Shown: piece by piece, positions 34,428 through 54,814 of the stretch
Layout of the letters: every line of letters starts with the position of its first letter
Position numbering within the stretch: position 1 is the first letter of the stretch
Source: Copromyces sp. CBS 386.78
Lineage: Eukaryota; Ascomycota; Sordariomycetes; Sordariales; Sordariaceae
Direction: 5' to 3'
Length of the DNA: 64,000 nucleotides
Assembly: GCA_030685235.1 (NCBI GenBank)
Contig: MU839115.1
Coordinates: forward strand, 248,001 to 312,000
Made by a program: the position numbers and the translations under genes
The notes under the pieces: generated by a model
What the model was told of the DNA's origin: nothing
The model's database searches: none
Seen by the model: the letters and a program-made list of their open reading frames with translations, nothing else

Positions 34428-35608
34428 TATGGGTGGATGGAATTATGTTGGTGTTAGAGGTAGGATGATGGGCTCTGATGGACAGAGAAGAGCACGGTAG
34501 AGCTGTTGATGACAACTGAGGAAGGTGGCATGGGTGCTTTCTTAAGTGCTTCTTGCATCTTCTTTGTGCGTTCACTCATAACACCCACTACAAGTTCATG
34601 AGTAAGTAAGGCTAGGTAGAATTTGATTTTGTTTGTTTCCAACGGGCCTTCATCATGTACCGAACCTTGGCATCTTCCCTACCAGAGACATGATTGAGCA
34701 GTGTCCAGTACGAGGAGGTGTGGCTGTGGTGGTGGTGAACTTGATACACTTCCCCGGGTCTGCTTTGGTCCGACCGACCCAACCAGGCAGGCTATCTTCA
34801 TATCAATGGTTGTCACTAGCAATTTCCCCCGATCACCCACCTACCTACCGTTTAGTTTGACGTCTGTGATGTAACCTTATCAACCGTTGATATGGGGAGG
34901 TGTGGGAGGTCAAAGCGTCGGTACCGTTGCCGAAGATGTCACTGCATGATTCTCCCAGCCGCATGGCCTGGGTAGGGAGCCGGAGATAGTCTGGTGTATA
35001 TAACCCGATCACTATGCGTCAATGGACGATTGGACTGTGTCTGTCCCGAAGGACGGTGCGGAAGAAGGTGACCCAGGTCGGACCATGTGGACGGCAATTT
35101 GTTCTCAAGGTATACACCACAGGTGGACAACACCACGACCTGTATACAGACCATAGAAATTTATTCCATAAGAAAATGAGAAGCTACGTATTTTCGGCAT
35201 TTGTATTTCCTTTTGTACAAGTACTGCATCAAATCACCTACTGCGACAGACAATATCCATGCGTGGCAGGTAATGACGGGGTAACAAGAATAACAGTAAC
35301 ACAGCATTGCGGTCATCGAAGACCACGATGGCAATGCAGACGACAAGTTGCTAGACCAGACTAGACTAGACCACCTCAGAACACAATTCCAATCCAACCA
35401 GGTTCCTCTCGTAACATCATAACACCTTTTGCCGGCTCGTACCATGTCCGCCATAGCAATTTGGCCATATACATACTGGCCCCCAAGACTTCTGCTTGGT
35501 GGTCAGGTTAATCAGTGAACCCGATCTCGTTTTTTTCTTTCCCTATTGTGCAATGACGCTCTTTCAAAAAAGTAAACCATTCCATATCAGGATAGAATCC
35601 CGTTTCTC
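34428..35608. other. Intergenic region
   Basis: No supported gene lies in these 1.2 kb. The right part holds the 3' UTR of URC4, transcribed leftwards. A run of ctaga/ccaga repeats near 35352-35373 is too short to classify. Confidence 0.5.
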
Positions 35609-37569
35609 CTAGAATACAGTGCCGTCACTATCAATAAGGATAGGGGGCTCCTTGGTGTTTGGTCGGCTGACTTCGGCAATTTCGCGGCCACCCTACGAAG
35701 CGATAGTAGTTAGCATGGGAACTTGAAAATTAGACACAACAATAGGGGCCGAACTCACCTTCCAGCTGCCAGCCTCCAGCATTTGAGCAAGGGTAAGCTC
35801 GTTACCCTGTAGCTCCTTCTCCAAGGCCTTGTTGACCTCAACGCAAAGCTTGTCGAGGAAGCCAACAGTGACGCCTCTCCACTCCACAATGACATCGTCA
35901 CTGGGCTCAAACATGGGTGCCACTTCGTTCTCCCTGGTACCGGTGCGGTCGCAGTACGAGGTGTAATGCGCCAAGCCGCGCTCCATATCCTCCTTCTTCA
36001 ACGTCAGGACGCCGAGATCAATGAACAGACCGCCGTTGCGATACTCGGGAAGACCAGTAAGAAGCTCCTGGCCAGCAAACTGGATCTTCATAATACTCTG
36101 CATGGGCTGCATGAGCGAGTAAGTAAGCCACTGGGTAAGCTTGTGGAAGGGAAGAATGCTCTCCCAGGGCGCAACACCGTTGGATTGGCCAGAGGTGTTG
36201 GGGAAAGGAGAAAATGTCGGGCTAGAGGGCGACTGCGCCGGCTGAGGCATGGAGCTGCAGGGCCAAGCGTCGCCCAAAGAAACGCCATTGATGGCAGTCC
36301 TCGATGGTGGCCAGACAGGAGCAAGGCCGCTCATGAGGACGTTCCACAAGACGGGAAGAGGAACAATCAAGCCGTTCGTCGCCTGTGTCGAGGGGTGGTC
36401 GAGGATGTGGTCCAGCATGTTTCCAGGCCGGCCGTCCGCGCCGAAGAACTCTGTCTTTTCCTCCAAAGCCTGGCCCAACCTAATGAGGAGGTGAGCGCGG
36501 CCTTCGATACCAGCCATCTCGTTGCCCGGTCCAGACTGCAACCCCTGGGCGAGCTTCTCGACGGTTAGGCTCGCCAAGCCCTCCTTGTCGACCTGGTACT
36601 TGTTGTTCTTGTTACCAGAAAACAGACCCTGATGTTTGTGTGTCAGTCCAGTGTGCTTCCGCAAGTCTACCAAAACCTGGACTCCAACTTACAATCTTAA
36701 ACATTTCCAAACTAGCAACGGCAATGCCTTCGGATCGCCTGTAGATCCGGCCGTTCTCGTTGCTCTTGTAGCTCCACTGAGTGCCGGCACCGGCGTCCAG
36801 CAATACACTGACAAGGAAGAGATCGATCATGCGCTTGCACTTTTCCGTGTTGTCGACATCTTCGGGGAATGTGGACAGGAGGTGAGCGATGCGGTCGCGG
36901 CCGCCGATGGCGAAGTGCTGGTGACGGCCGTGGCCGGGAATGGATGTGAAAGGGGCGTCATAGTCTCTCTGTATCGCGGAGTGTTAGTTATCCATAATGT
37001 ACTCAATGCGCAGTGTACCTGTTCCACACTGAAGCTCATGTCGGTGCGTTGTGCGGGATGACCCGCTGTCATCTCAACTCCTTGGGTCGCACTAACACCC
37101 ACAGCACATTGCAGGGTACTTCGCACAGCCAACGTCAGGTCTTCCGAAGGGCAGGAACAAATCGACTAACCTTGATGATATTGGCAACAAAAGTGACTAC
37201 ATCTTCAAACTTGTTCATGTCGACATCGAAGTGGTTAAGCTCGTCGCGCAGGGCCTTCTCGGTGACAATCTTGCAGCGCTCGCGGACGGCGCCCAGGCTC
37301 CTGAGGTATCCGACAGGGTCGAGCTGCGGGTCGGGGGGCTTGGGGATGTCGATCCGGGGGACGCCGGGGTTGAGACCGGGGGAGAAGGGCGGTGTTCCTG
37401 GATTGCTGCTCATGGTGGCGGCTGATGTTCGGTTTAGGATGCGCGAAGTGGAAAAACCGGGAGACTTGATGCTGGACGAACCCGAGGTGAGGGAGGATTT
37501 TGACTGTGAGGCGCTCAGCGTTGGCGCCTCTGTCTTCGGCGCCTTATCCCTCCGCGAAAAAAGACCCAT
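35609..37569 (-). CDS. urc4: Uracil catabolism protein URC4 (DUF1688 family)
   Basis: Four exons on minus (37569-37171, 36968-36693, 36628-35759, 35692-35609), all phase 0, give 542 aa; introns are 202, 64 and 66 nt. The start MGLFSRRDK has good context (CAAAGATGG); a longer in-frame extension would need a GTG start. After a Ser/Pro-rich leader of about 80 residues the DUF1688 region runs to the end: VGYLRSLGAVRERC, GRHQHFAIGGRDRI, LDAGAGTQWSYKSNENG, IGLFSGNKNNKYQVDKEGL, DHPSTQATNGLIVPLPVLW and GGREIAEVSRPNTKEPPI. In yeasts with the URC pathway, URC4 is required for uracil use as nitrogen source; its reaction is unknown. It is probably controlled by nitrogen supply, but no binding site was identified. 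The family call is confident. Confidence 0.92.
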
Positions 37570-40500
37570 CTTTGCTGATTCGGTGGTAAAGAGGTGAATT
37601 GATGCGGTTGGCTCCTGGTGGATGCAATCGGTAGTCGGCCAATTCCTATGGCTGTCTCGATGTCGATGTTGCACTCTGGTTGCACTCTGAGGGCGTAGCT
37701 CGAAATGGGAGCGCGCAATTGGCGGGGTACAGGGCTGTTGATTGGCTGTTAGACACTATCTATGACTGGTTTTCGAGGCGTATGACAGTCGCCTTGCGCC
37801 TAGAGGTGATAAAGGTGGAGGAGGAGGATCGCGGGAGGATGCGTATGATGGGTTGCACCAGATCGACAAGACAGATTGGTTGAGATTGGAGCAATGGGAG
37901 GCTCAGAGGACCAAGTTGTAGTCATGGATTCTCCCGTCTGGTCCCCGTCTGGTATCGCCCGTGGGGTATTGTTGCAGCGCTGCAGAGTTGCAATGACAAG
38001 TGGTCGGGCGATAGTGTAGCAGATACGGGGAGCGAAGGCAGTAATAGGAAGGTAAGAGGTAAGCAAGAGGAGGAGGTAAGGATATGTATTACCTAGTAGG
38101 TGAGTAATAGTCTATATGATATGACTTCTCGTCTAGTCTCTTTTTGCTTGGATATGCCGCCCGGCCTTGCTGATAAAAGATGGACTGTGCGAACGAGGGT
38201 CGGGTTCGGGTTCGGGTCCGAAGTGTGGTTTGTTTTAGTTGACGAATCAGTTGAACGAGTGACTGGTTAGAATGACAAGAGGAAGAACGAATGAACCTCG
38301 ACTCGGGGACTTTTTGATTTTGAATTCAGAAGACGGACACCGGGACCTTTTGTTTCGAAAACTCGCAAAGAGCCCTGGTTAAAAAAAAAAAAAAAAAAGA
38401 AAGACGAGGGACGGGAAGGAGGAATGAAAGAAACTAAATGCACCTGCAATGAGACGGTCACATGGACCTCCCCAGAGACTGACATGGGATGGGATGATGC
38501 AGTGGATGGGGGTTTGTATGGGGACCGACGGCCTGCAAAAGGGGGGCCTGGGAGAGGAGAACTTGGGCGCGAACCTTGACGACGGGAGGTTCGAGGTACC
38601 TACCGGCCTGCTGCCCAGTGCACCGAGTGGGCGCAGAACCTTGAGTGGTGGGCGTGAGCGAGATGGGCACTGGCAGGAGTGGTACCGGGGTACGTTCGAA
38701 ACCAGGCAGGAGCTTGCCTGGAGGAGCTTGGACCACACCCTCCGACCTTGCAGCCCACAGTCCACGAATCTGGCAGTCTGTCCAGTGTGAAGGCAGTCGC
38801 AAACAGTCACGCACAGCAGGCGGGCCCCTGGACGCGGTGCCTGCATTTCTTTGCTGCAGCTGCCTTTTGCGTGGGAATGCATGCCTGCTGGGTGGGATCG
38901 AGTGGATATGCAGTGGAATTGGTGGTTCGTGCTGACCCACAGGCTACGGGAAAGCAACGGGAGGACGTTCGCTCAGGGTTTTTGAGTTGGGCCGTGAACC
39001 TGGAACACCTAGACAGGACTTTTGTAGGTTGAGCTTCGGTTTCGCTGAATATTACGACATAGCTCGTCACCTTCTGGATTCCGACGCCCAGTTTCCACCA
39101 GCCGAGTGTCAAACAAGATGCAACCGAGTGACGAAATGGGTGTGTGACGGGCCCCTTATTGCCTGCAGAAAGGACAATCCTTCCATTTAATCGGCCGTTG
39201 TCCAGAAGCAGCGACGACGCCGCAATGAAGCGCAATCATGGTTGCAGTATCGATGGGACCTTTGTCGGACCCGACTGGCCGCCTTGAAAACTTTTTTACT
39301 CGAAGCCCCGGCTCTGTCCAGGGTGCTGGTGGATTACATCTGGATTTCAACACAACAACTCAACACGGCTCCCACTCGCCGAGCGCTATGCTTTTCAGAA
39401 CTCGTACAACAACGACTCGAGAGTTCCCGACATGGGCTGATCACCAACCGCTGAGGCCCGTCCGAGGAGGGTCGAGGAGGGTCACAGAGGGTCTGGAGCG
39501 ACCAAGCAACGACTAAAATAAGCCCCATCAGGCGCTAGAACCACTCGCTCTGGTTGTCGCCAGCGGATCCTGGGCCAGAAGGGCAGTGTTGTCCAGTGTC
39601 GTGCTGCGCTGAGAAATTGACGCAGCGGAGGCCGGCGGAGGCCAGCGGAGCGTCGAGCCCCAAGCCCGGAACCGAAAGGATCCTCTCTCCCCCGCGGTGC
39701 ACGTTCGGAACATCGAGATCCTTTCCCGACACGGTTCCTCTGCCGACACTATGCTATATCTCTAGCCTACGGCCTCTACACTGGCCCCGACGCACAATCC
39801 ACGTTGGCAAATACCTAAGCCGAGACGGCCATGAGAGCAGCCACAGCACTGCCATGGACTGTCTGGAACTCAGAGGACTGCCCAAACACTCGAGAACAAT
39901 GAGCGAGGTCTCTCCGTGTCTCTGTTGCGGTCCCCGTCTGGTTCCAGCGATCCGGACAAAATGAGCCCCCCTGCAAGCCACCTGTCCGGGAAGACTTCCA
40001 GTTGGCCGGATAGAGGGCAATGAACTCCAGAGCAACTCCAGTGAAACTCCAGTAAACTCCAGAAACAGGGGTCCTGAGTGGGCGCCATGACCAGGAACAG
40101 GCAAGGCTCTTCAGCGGTAAACCGGCTGCCAGACAGGAGCCGAAGCTCTTATGCAGGTACATGTAACCTCAAGCAGGCCTCCTCGCACACCACCGGACCG
40201 TTAGCATTCTTCGCGACACCTTGTCACCTTCTGGAAACGAAATGCTACGGAGGAAGATCCGAACCTGGGCCGGCTCTTTCCACTTTGGTGCTGCTCAGCT
40301 CTCATCAAAAGCGGGACCCGGTACTCTGGTAATGTCAGAGAAACACTGTTCCCCGAAAGCATGCGCTCGCGTGAAGCTGGAACGAAAAAACGATCGCCAT
40401 CACGTTCTCCGTGCACTTGCATTCGCAGAGCGTACAGTCTACCTGTCTCGAGGTCTAAACGGCAAACATTTGTTGTCACAGCAACTATCGGGGCAAACTG

Positions 40501-43500
40501 GCGGCGGCCGTTAGCAGTCTATCCAACAGTTGAGCTTTCATACGCGCCCACCCTGTCCGCTTGCACAATCAATCAATCTGCCAAACTACCGTGCCGTGTT
40601 CACTCATGTAGGGAGTACGCAGGTGGGATATGCACGGCACTGCAGTTGCATTCGGTCGGGGTGGATTGCTTTGACTGTGGTGGCCCATCCACCCAAAAAA
40701 TTCACCACCCTTCGCCACAAATTCCACAAAACCACGATGCTCACACGTGTGCAGCATGCGAGCGTCGCTGTGCCTCCTCCACGGCATCATATGCACGCAA
40801 CATCAGCACGTGTACTGCACAACATGACGACCACCAGGATATCAAGGACCACCTCTTCGACTTCACATCACAACCTCATACCCTCCCTCGCTTCGTCTCG
40901 CTTGCTGCGCTGACCCAAGCACGGACAATAACCCCCCAAAAACACCGAGGTCGCTGCTTTGCTACATACGTATGCCCATGTTGTCCATCATCGAGTCCTC
41001 TCGTGTCGGATTGACATAGCTCGGGCCTAGGTAATGTGCACTGTACCTACACCACCGGCTACGCTTTCCATCTCTTGGGTCCATCAAGAAACTTCGCTTG
41101 GCATACCTCGTTTGGCATGGTGTCTTGAGCCCATCACAGCCCACGACGCCAGCCGCGGCTCCAGCAGAGACCCAGACCAGACTCCTCCCTAATTTGAGTT
41201 TTTTGCAAACACCATACCGTTTTCGACACGCGCACATCAGCCCTCTGCCCGACTGGCCGTGCCACGACATCATCTTGATCAAGGCAAAAAAGAAAGTGCA
41301 ATCGACCGATAAGAAGCTTGCTAGGCGAACCAACGAAATCAGAACCGACGTGCTGGTACCCTAACGGACCTCATCCGTGCCATGCCCTGCACGCAAATCG
41401 TCTTTCTCGGGTGCGCCTTCCTGGAGAATGGAATCATCAAAAGGTTTCTATCGACTTGGCATCACAGATTGGATCATTATCTCTCTTGAGCAGAATAAGA
41501 CCTCCAGGCACAAAGAGAAATGGGTGCTCGTTTTCGGTTGGCCAAGAAAAGCAATGTGAGACAAGACAACTCATATGGAATACATGTTCCAATCACACCT
41601 CCCATTCACCTCTGCCACCCATATCTCCCGCTCTCATTCTTACACTCTCACTTCGCTCACAGACTTCTTGTGTCCATCATCCCACCTCCCCTCCGGGACC
41701 GCGACCCTGGTGGGTACCGACCGGCGAAGACCCCGGGCGAGCCCTACCGATATTACTTTCCGCGCTCTGAACGCCGAATGGAGCCCGAACGACATTACGT
41801 GCTTGCTTGATGTCTTGAAAGTCACAAATTCACCCTATACACCACTCAACCGTAACTAGTGCTTCATCAAACCGAGTCGTGAACCCTTCCCCTCGTGTCC
41901 ATCTCCTAAACGCATCAGGGCTCCTGGAGATCTGCGGAGGAGGTCCCGACTACATCTTGAGGACCACTCGGGACCTCTCCGTCGTGTCCCGCTCTGCCTC
42001 TTGCTCTTAACCTTCACTCCATGCTCTGTGTCAAACGCTTGCCTTGCTCAACTCGCTGCAGGTTAGTGCCTTAAGCCGAACTGGAAGAGCAAATACCAAG
42101 AGTTCGACCTCTTTCCCCTCTGCCCCGATGGTATGACTCCACGAGTAGTCCGTCCCATCAAACTGGTAACGGTGGACTTATATCGGTGGCAGGTGGATAT
42201 AGCAGTGACTGATCGGCACCCCAAACTTCCCTCTTCAGTAAACCGGGGATATGGAATACCCTCTTTGGTTTCCTGGTCTTGTCGAGAAACCCTTGCCCTG
42301 AAGATCGGTATTTCAACACGTGTTTTGCGAGAACATCCATTCCGCTTTTCTCTTCTGCTAACTGCTTCCCTGTTGGCAATCACCATCATACCACAGTACA
42401 CTATACCCCTTGGCATTTCCTTATATCGTTCGAAGCCTCACTTTTCTCGTTTTTCTGCTCCAGCGGGCATTGCGTGATCCTGTTTGTACGTAATCGTAAA
42501 CGGGTTTCTCCGTGACATCATCTTTTTGTCCCTGCTACACTAGTAGCGTAGCTCTATTGCTCATTTTGCTCATCAAATGGTAGCGTACCCAGACGGAACG
42601 AACCTGCCTCCCTACGTACCTTGCAAGATGCAGCAGCGTGGATGGTAAAAGAGGATCTTCACCAACGGTATTAACGGCGTACAGCCCCAAGGCCCTAACG
42701 CACCCCCTCAAAGCGTCGAAATCTAGACCTTCCGGGACATACAATAGGGGTCCCGAGTTATGGTGATGGGTAAAAGAAGCTATAAAAAGCTCGGATGGGG
42801 TAATTGCCCCTTCTCTTGTACCAACGACAACCGACGAAGCCGTTGAACCTTAAAAGTAGCTTTGATCCCCTCATAGTCTCGTTCGCTCGCTCGCGATCAA
42901 AGAAGGGTACGAGGGGTAGCTCCCGTGCTTGCCGAAGTACGAGACCCCTTTCGGTCGATCGGTCTGTTGGTCGGTTTTCCGGACGGAGTGACGTGTGGTC
43001 GTTGTTCAGATGCCACTTGAATCCTTCTTTCTTTCCCTTTTTCAAAAAAAAAAAATCCCTTTTTTGATTTGTCTTGTCGTGCTCGCCTCCCTTGTGACTG
43101 CCAATCTGTCTCAAGACAGTCACATTTCGTGTGCTTTTGGGTGTTCATCTGTACTTCACCGGAGTTTATTCCGTACGAACTCCGGGACGGGCGGGGGAAA
43201 GGATGAGCAGAAGTCGTCAACACCGATCCAAAGGTTCCAAACGATGTTGCTTGGAAAAATACCAGGGTCACCACGAGCTGGAAACAAAGAAAAGAAAAGA
43301 AAAAAAGAAAACAAAGAGAAAAAAACTATAAGCGAGGGAGGAGAAAGCGTAGAAACACAGACAAATTCAACGATATCAGAGCGCGGAGCTGCGCGAAAGC
43401 GATCGAAACAACGAAGATATGGGGCGCTGGAGCGGGACAAGACACGGCCCGGGCGGGGCGGACGGAATGAACGGAACGGGAGGAAATAAGAAAATACGGG

Positions 43501-44649
43501 GGAGCCGGGGAAAGAGCGGGAAAAGGGGAAGGGAACCTGAACGAAGCGAGGGAGTGGCAAAAAGGGCTCACACAGACCACCACAAGTTATGTTGGGATCA
43601 TGCTGGTTTGATGTTTTTTATTGGAAATACGGAACACAAAAACGAGAAAATGTGATTTATAATGTGGATGGAGAGATTAAAAAGTTGAGATCATGGGTTA
43701 ATGGCCTGACGAAAGTAAAGAGCAAATTTTTTTGGAGTGGGTACCAGGATGATGTTGTAGTTGGCGTTGATATATATGTCTCGATGCTATGATTTGATTG
43801 TTATTGTTCGATGCGTGACACTTTGACCCAACTGATTTATAATAGTGTTTTCCTTCTTTTTTTTCTTTACCCGCTTCTTATGTTGATTCGCTGATCATAG
43901 TGCGTGCTTGTGGGGGAAAAGGAATAAAGACGACAATCACCACTAGGTGCAAAGATAAACCAGGTCTAGACTCTTAAGCTGTACTGAGCTAGATTTCTCC
44001 ATACACCACACGGTCTGTGACATTGAGAAGTCGACGCAACACCAATGGATGGGGGTGATGATGGCAGGTAAAGATGGGTAGGGTTGACGATCTTGATGAT
44101 GACGATAATATGATGTGGTGCATGGTCTCTAGATGAATTGATCAATGTATCACATCTCGTACGCAGCTCCAACACACGAACCAAGCACGACCAACAATAA
44201 AAGACAGAAAGTACAACGCGCATACAACTCCGTATTCTCCCATCCATCATCGTTACCGCCGTCGCCAACAATGTAGTGTATGTAGTGCAATGCTTCACGA
44301 GAATAGATACAAGGGGCAAAATAGACAAAACCGTAAGCATTTGTTTTATGCGACCAGAACCGAACCAAACCATCCGCACCAAACCGACCAACCAACCGGA
44401 CCCAAACGTTACTTTGAAGAAAAAAGAAAAGATACACCTTGACCACTCCGTTTTGATCCCCATCTAAGGTTCCACAACTGGGCAAATGATGATCAGGCCC
44501 CTATTTATGACCATACATCTTTGTGTGGCCACAAGTATAATGTAGTCCGCAATGTAGACCAGCCCTTGCCCACTCCTTTGAATACATAAGACGCCAAAGA
44601 GGAACGAGAACGGATCCACATATAATCAGCCATGCCAGATATCGGGATC
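37570..44649. other. 7.1-kb interval without a recognisable gene
   Basis: The left end is the URC4 promoter and the right end the 3' UTR of the demethylase. In between are only overlapping, low-complexity frames on both strands (for example 38379-38957 minus, 40361-41014 plus, 42995-43489 plus), none with a domain, good splice structure or plausible composition. An A-run lies at about 38381-38398, a short tandem repeat at 40023-40066, purine-rich runs near 43285-43325, and CT-rich leader-like stretches near 41620-41700. A non-coding transcript or a small lineage-specific gene is possible; I see no direct support. Confidence 0.5.
40023..40066. repeat. Short imperfect tandem repeat of aactccag
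   Basis: Four copies of aactccag occur within about 45 bp, separated by 2-3 variable bases. No function is implied. Confidence 0.7.
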
Positions 44650-52971
<8,322 letters not shown>

Positions 52972-54183
52972 CTAGAGGTACGCAATATCAAGGAACTCGC
53001 TGTCTTCGCTGGCCTCACTATCCTCCACCATCATTGGCTGAGGCGTGGTCTTCACCTCCCTCTTCCGTCTCGAATTCCCTTCCCCAGCATTGGTTCCCTT
53101 CTCATCGGCCTTTTCTTTACCCTTCGCCTTTGCCTTCGCCGCTGCCCGTGTCCTCTTCCTCTTCAGCAGCTTATCTACATCGGCCTGCCCCCTGATCCTC
53201 AGTGTCAACTCCTTCATCATATCCCTCCAGAGGACTTGACTTTGACACTTTGGACACTCCCCTTTGACTGGCAGTATCTCGTCCCCTCCACCACTTCCCT
53301 CCCTCTTTGCTTCTTGCTTCAGGAGACATCGACTCCAGCAATCAAGATGCCCCACAGCTTCACAACCTGTATTCGGACAGATGGCATATAACCCCCTTCC
53401 CCCCTCCATGGCTTCCTTACACACGACACAGTTCCCCTGCCTCTCAAACTCAAGAATCTCCTGTCCTTTGGCGACGTACTCCTTTATTGGCATGTAATCG
53501 AGTGGTAAAGCATATATGCCGTGCTTCTTTTCGTCCTGTGCGTCGTCATCGTCATCATCGTCGTCGTCTCCATCAGCTTCTCCCCCCACCCCATCCACGC
53601 CCACCCCTTGTGACGCCCTTGGACCCCCGAAATCCGTAACCACCTCTACTTCCAATTTTCCATCATCCTTCTTGCCACCCCTCTCCCAAACCCTCCAGAC
53701 CTCCTCCTCGAAAAAATGCACCCTCAACCCCCACCTCCCAAAACTCTTCACCCCAAGCAACATCCTCAACGCCTCCATCACCCCGACCAAACTCTTCCTC
53801 GGCCTTTTGAGGTGGCCAGTCTTCCTCCTGCCCAACCCTTTGACCGCCTCAGCCCTCTTGTCAGCAGGGATAAGCAGCGACTTGTGCGGGTTATTCAGCG
53901 CCCACTCGAATTTCAGCGCCGCGATCATGCTGGGGAAACCGGAAACCAGACAAACCATGTCCCAGGGCCGAAGCGACTTCTTGGAGGTGCGGTAGGCGCC
54001 CCCCTTGGCGAGACCGTTGTGTTGGGAGAGCCGCCGGGGTGGGCTGGGCGTGGACCCGATGTAGAGGGAGGCGTGCCGGGGCTGGGAGCGGAGGATGTAG
54101 ACTGTGTAGAGGGCGGGGATGGGTTTGGGTTGGAGGTGGGTGATGGTGGTGGACATTGTTTCGGTTTCCTTCGAGGGTGGCAT
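52972..54183 (-). CDS. slx1: Structure-specific endonuclease subunit SLX1
   Basis: An uninterrupted 403-aa frame. A GIY-YIG nuclease domain lies at about 25-105 (LYTVYILRSQ, SLYIGSTPSPPRRLSQHNG, KFEWALNNP). A RING/PHD-like zinc domain lies at about 255-320 (CVVCKEAMEGG, CPNTGCEAVGHLDCW, GECPKCQS). Between them is an acidic run of nine Asp. The C-terminus is Lys/Arg-rich and ends in an acidic SEASEDSEF tail. With SLX4 it resolves branched DNA such as Holliday junctions and 5' flaps in the nucleus. Length and domain order match the family. A second Met at position 10 (MSTTITHL) is an alternative start. Confidence 0.95.
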   Translation of the reverse strand: MPPSKETETMSTTITHLQPKPIPALYTVYILRSQPRHASLYIGSTPSPPRRLSQHNGLAKGGAYRTSKKSLRPWDMVCLVSGFPSMIAALKFEWALNNPHKSLLIPADKRAEAVKGLGRRKTGHLKRPRKSLVGVMEALRMLLGVKSFGRWGLRVHFFEEEVWRVWERGGKKDDGKLEVEVVTDFGGPRASQGVGVDGVGGEADGDDDDDDDDDAQDEKKHGIYALPLDYMPIKEYVAKGQEILEFERQGNCVVCKEAMEGGRGLYAICPNTGCEAVGHLDCWSRCLLKQEAKREGSGGGDEILPVKGECPKCQSQVLWRDMMKELTLRIRGQADVDKLLKRKRTRAAAKAKAKGKEKADEKGTNAGEGNSRRKREVKTTPQPMMVEDSEASEDSEFLDIAYL

Positions 54184-54814
54184 GGTAAACTGCTAGGTGA
54201 GGTTGTTGTGACGTTGGGTTTGTTGTCGTCGCCGTTTACGTTAAAACTTGGTCCTTACTTTTATCCCGTTGGACGACTTGTTGGTTGATACGCAATAAGG
54301 TAAGTGAACCGAGTTGTCGCGTCAGTCAGGGCAGCCGCAAAGTAGTACTGACCACTTTTTGATTGCGCCCATTAGGAAGTGCGAATGTTGTTTCGAGATA
54401 TAGAAAGTAAAGTGCGACCATTTTTGTATGAGAAGAAAGTGGTCACAGTGAAGAAAGTGAAGGAGGTTGTCGTCTTTGTTTACAGGATGTTGTTTAAACG
54501 CTGTTGACCAATCGTTTTACGCCCTTGTCCTCATTCTGCCCCACGTAGCGGGTCCAAGCTTTATGCGCACCTGTATCCTGTATGTGCTCGGTCTGGCCTC
54601 CGGCTTTGGATCTCGAACAATCGATGAGTTCTACAAACATCCGAAATATGGGGGAAAAAGACAAAACTTTGGTGCTGGTAAGTATGGGGATGCCACTGGC
54701 CATGATAGTAAGAATTTTGGGTACTCTTTTGGGTATTATAGTCTAAGCTCATATGCAGGTTTTAGTCTTCAGGAACCAAGAAACAACAACATATCTCATC
54801 TCTCGTGATGCCTC
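54184..54814. other. Intergenic spacer between SLX1 and SF3a60
   Basis: These 630 bp carry the SLX1 promoter and the SF3a60 3' UTR. No additional feature was seen. Confidence 0.5.

Noticed and set aside
40361..41014. 217-aa frame starting at a real ATG in the 7-kb gap
   Set aside because: Composition is random-like (Arg, Ser, Thr, Cys scattered), with no domain, membrane segment or splice continuation.
42995..43489. 164-aa frame with a hydrophobic stretch near its N-terminus
   Set aside because: Poly-Lys/Glu tail from purine runs and no conserved feature; likely chance.
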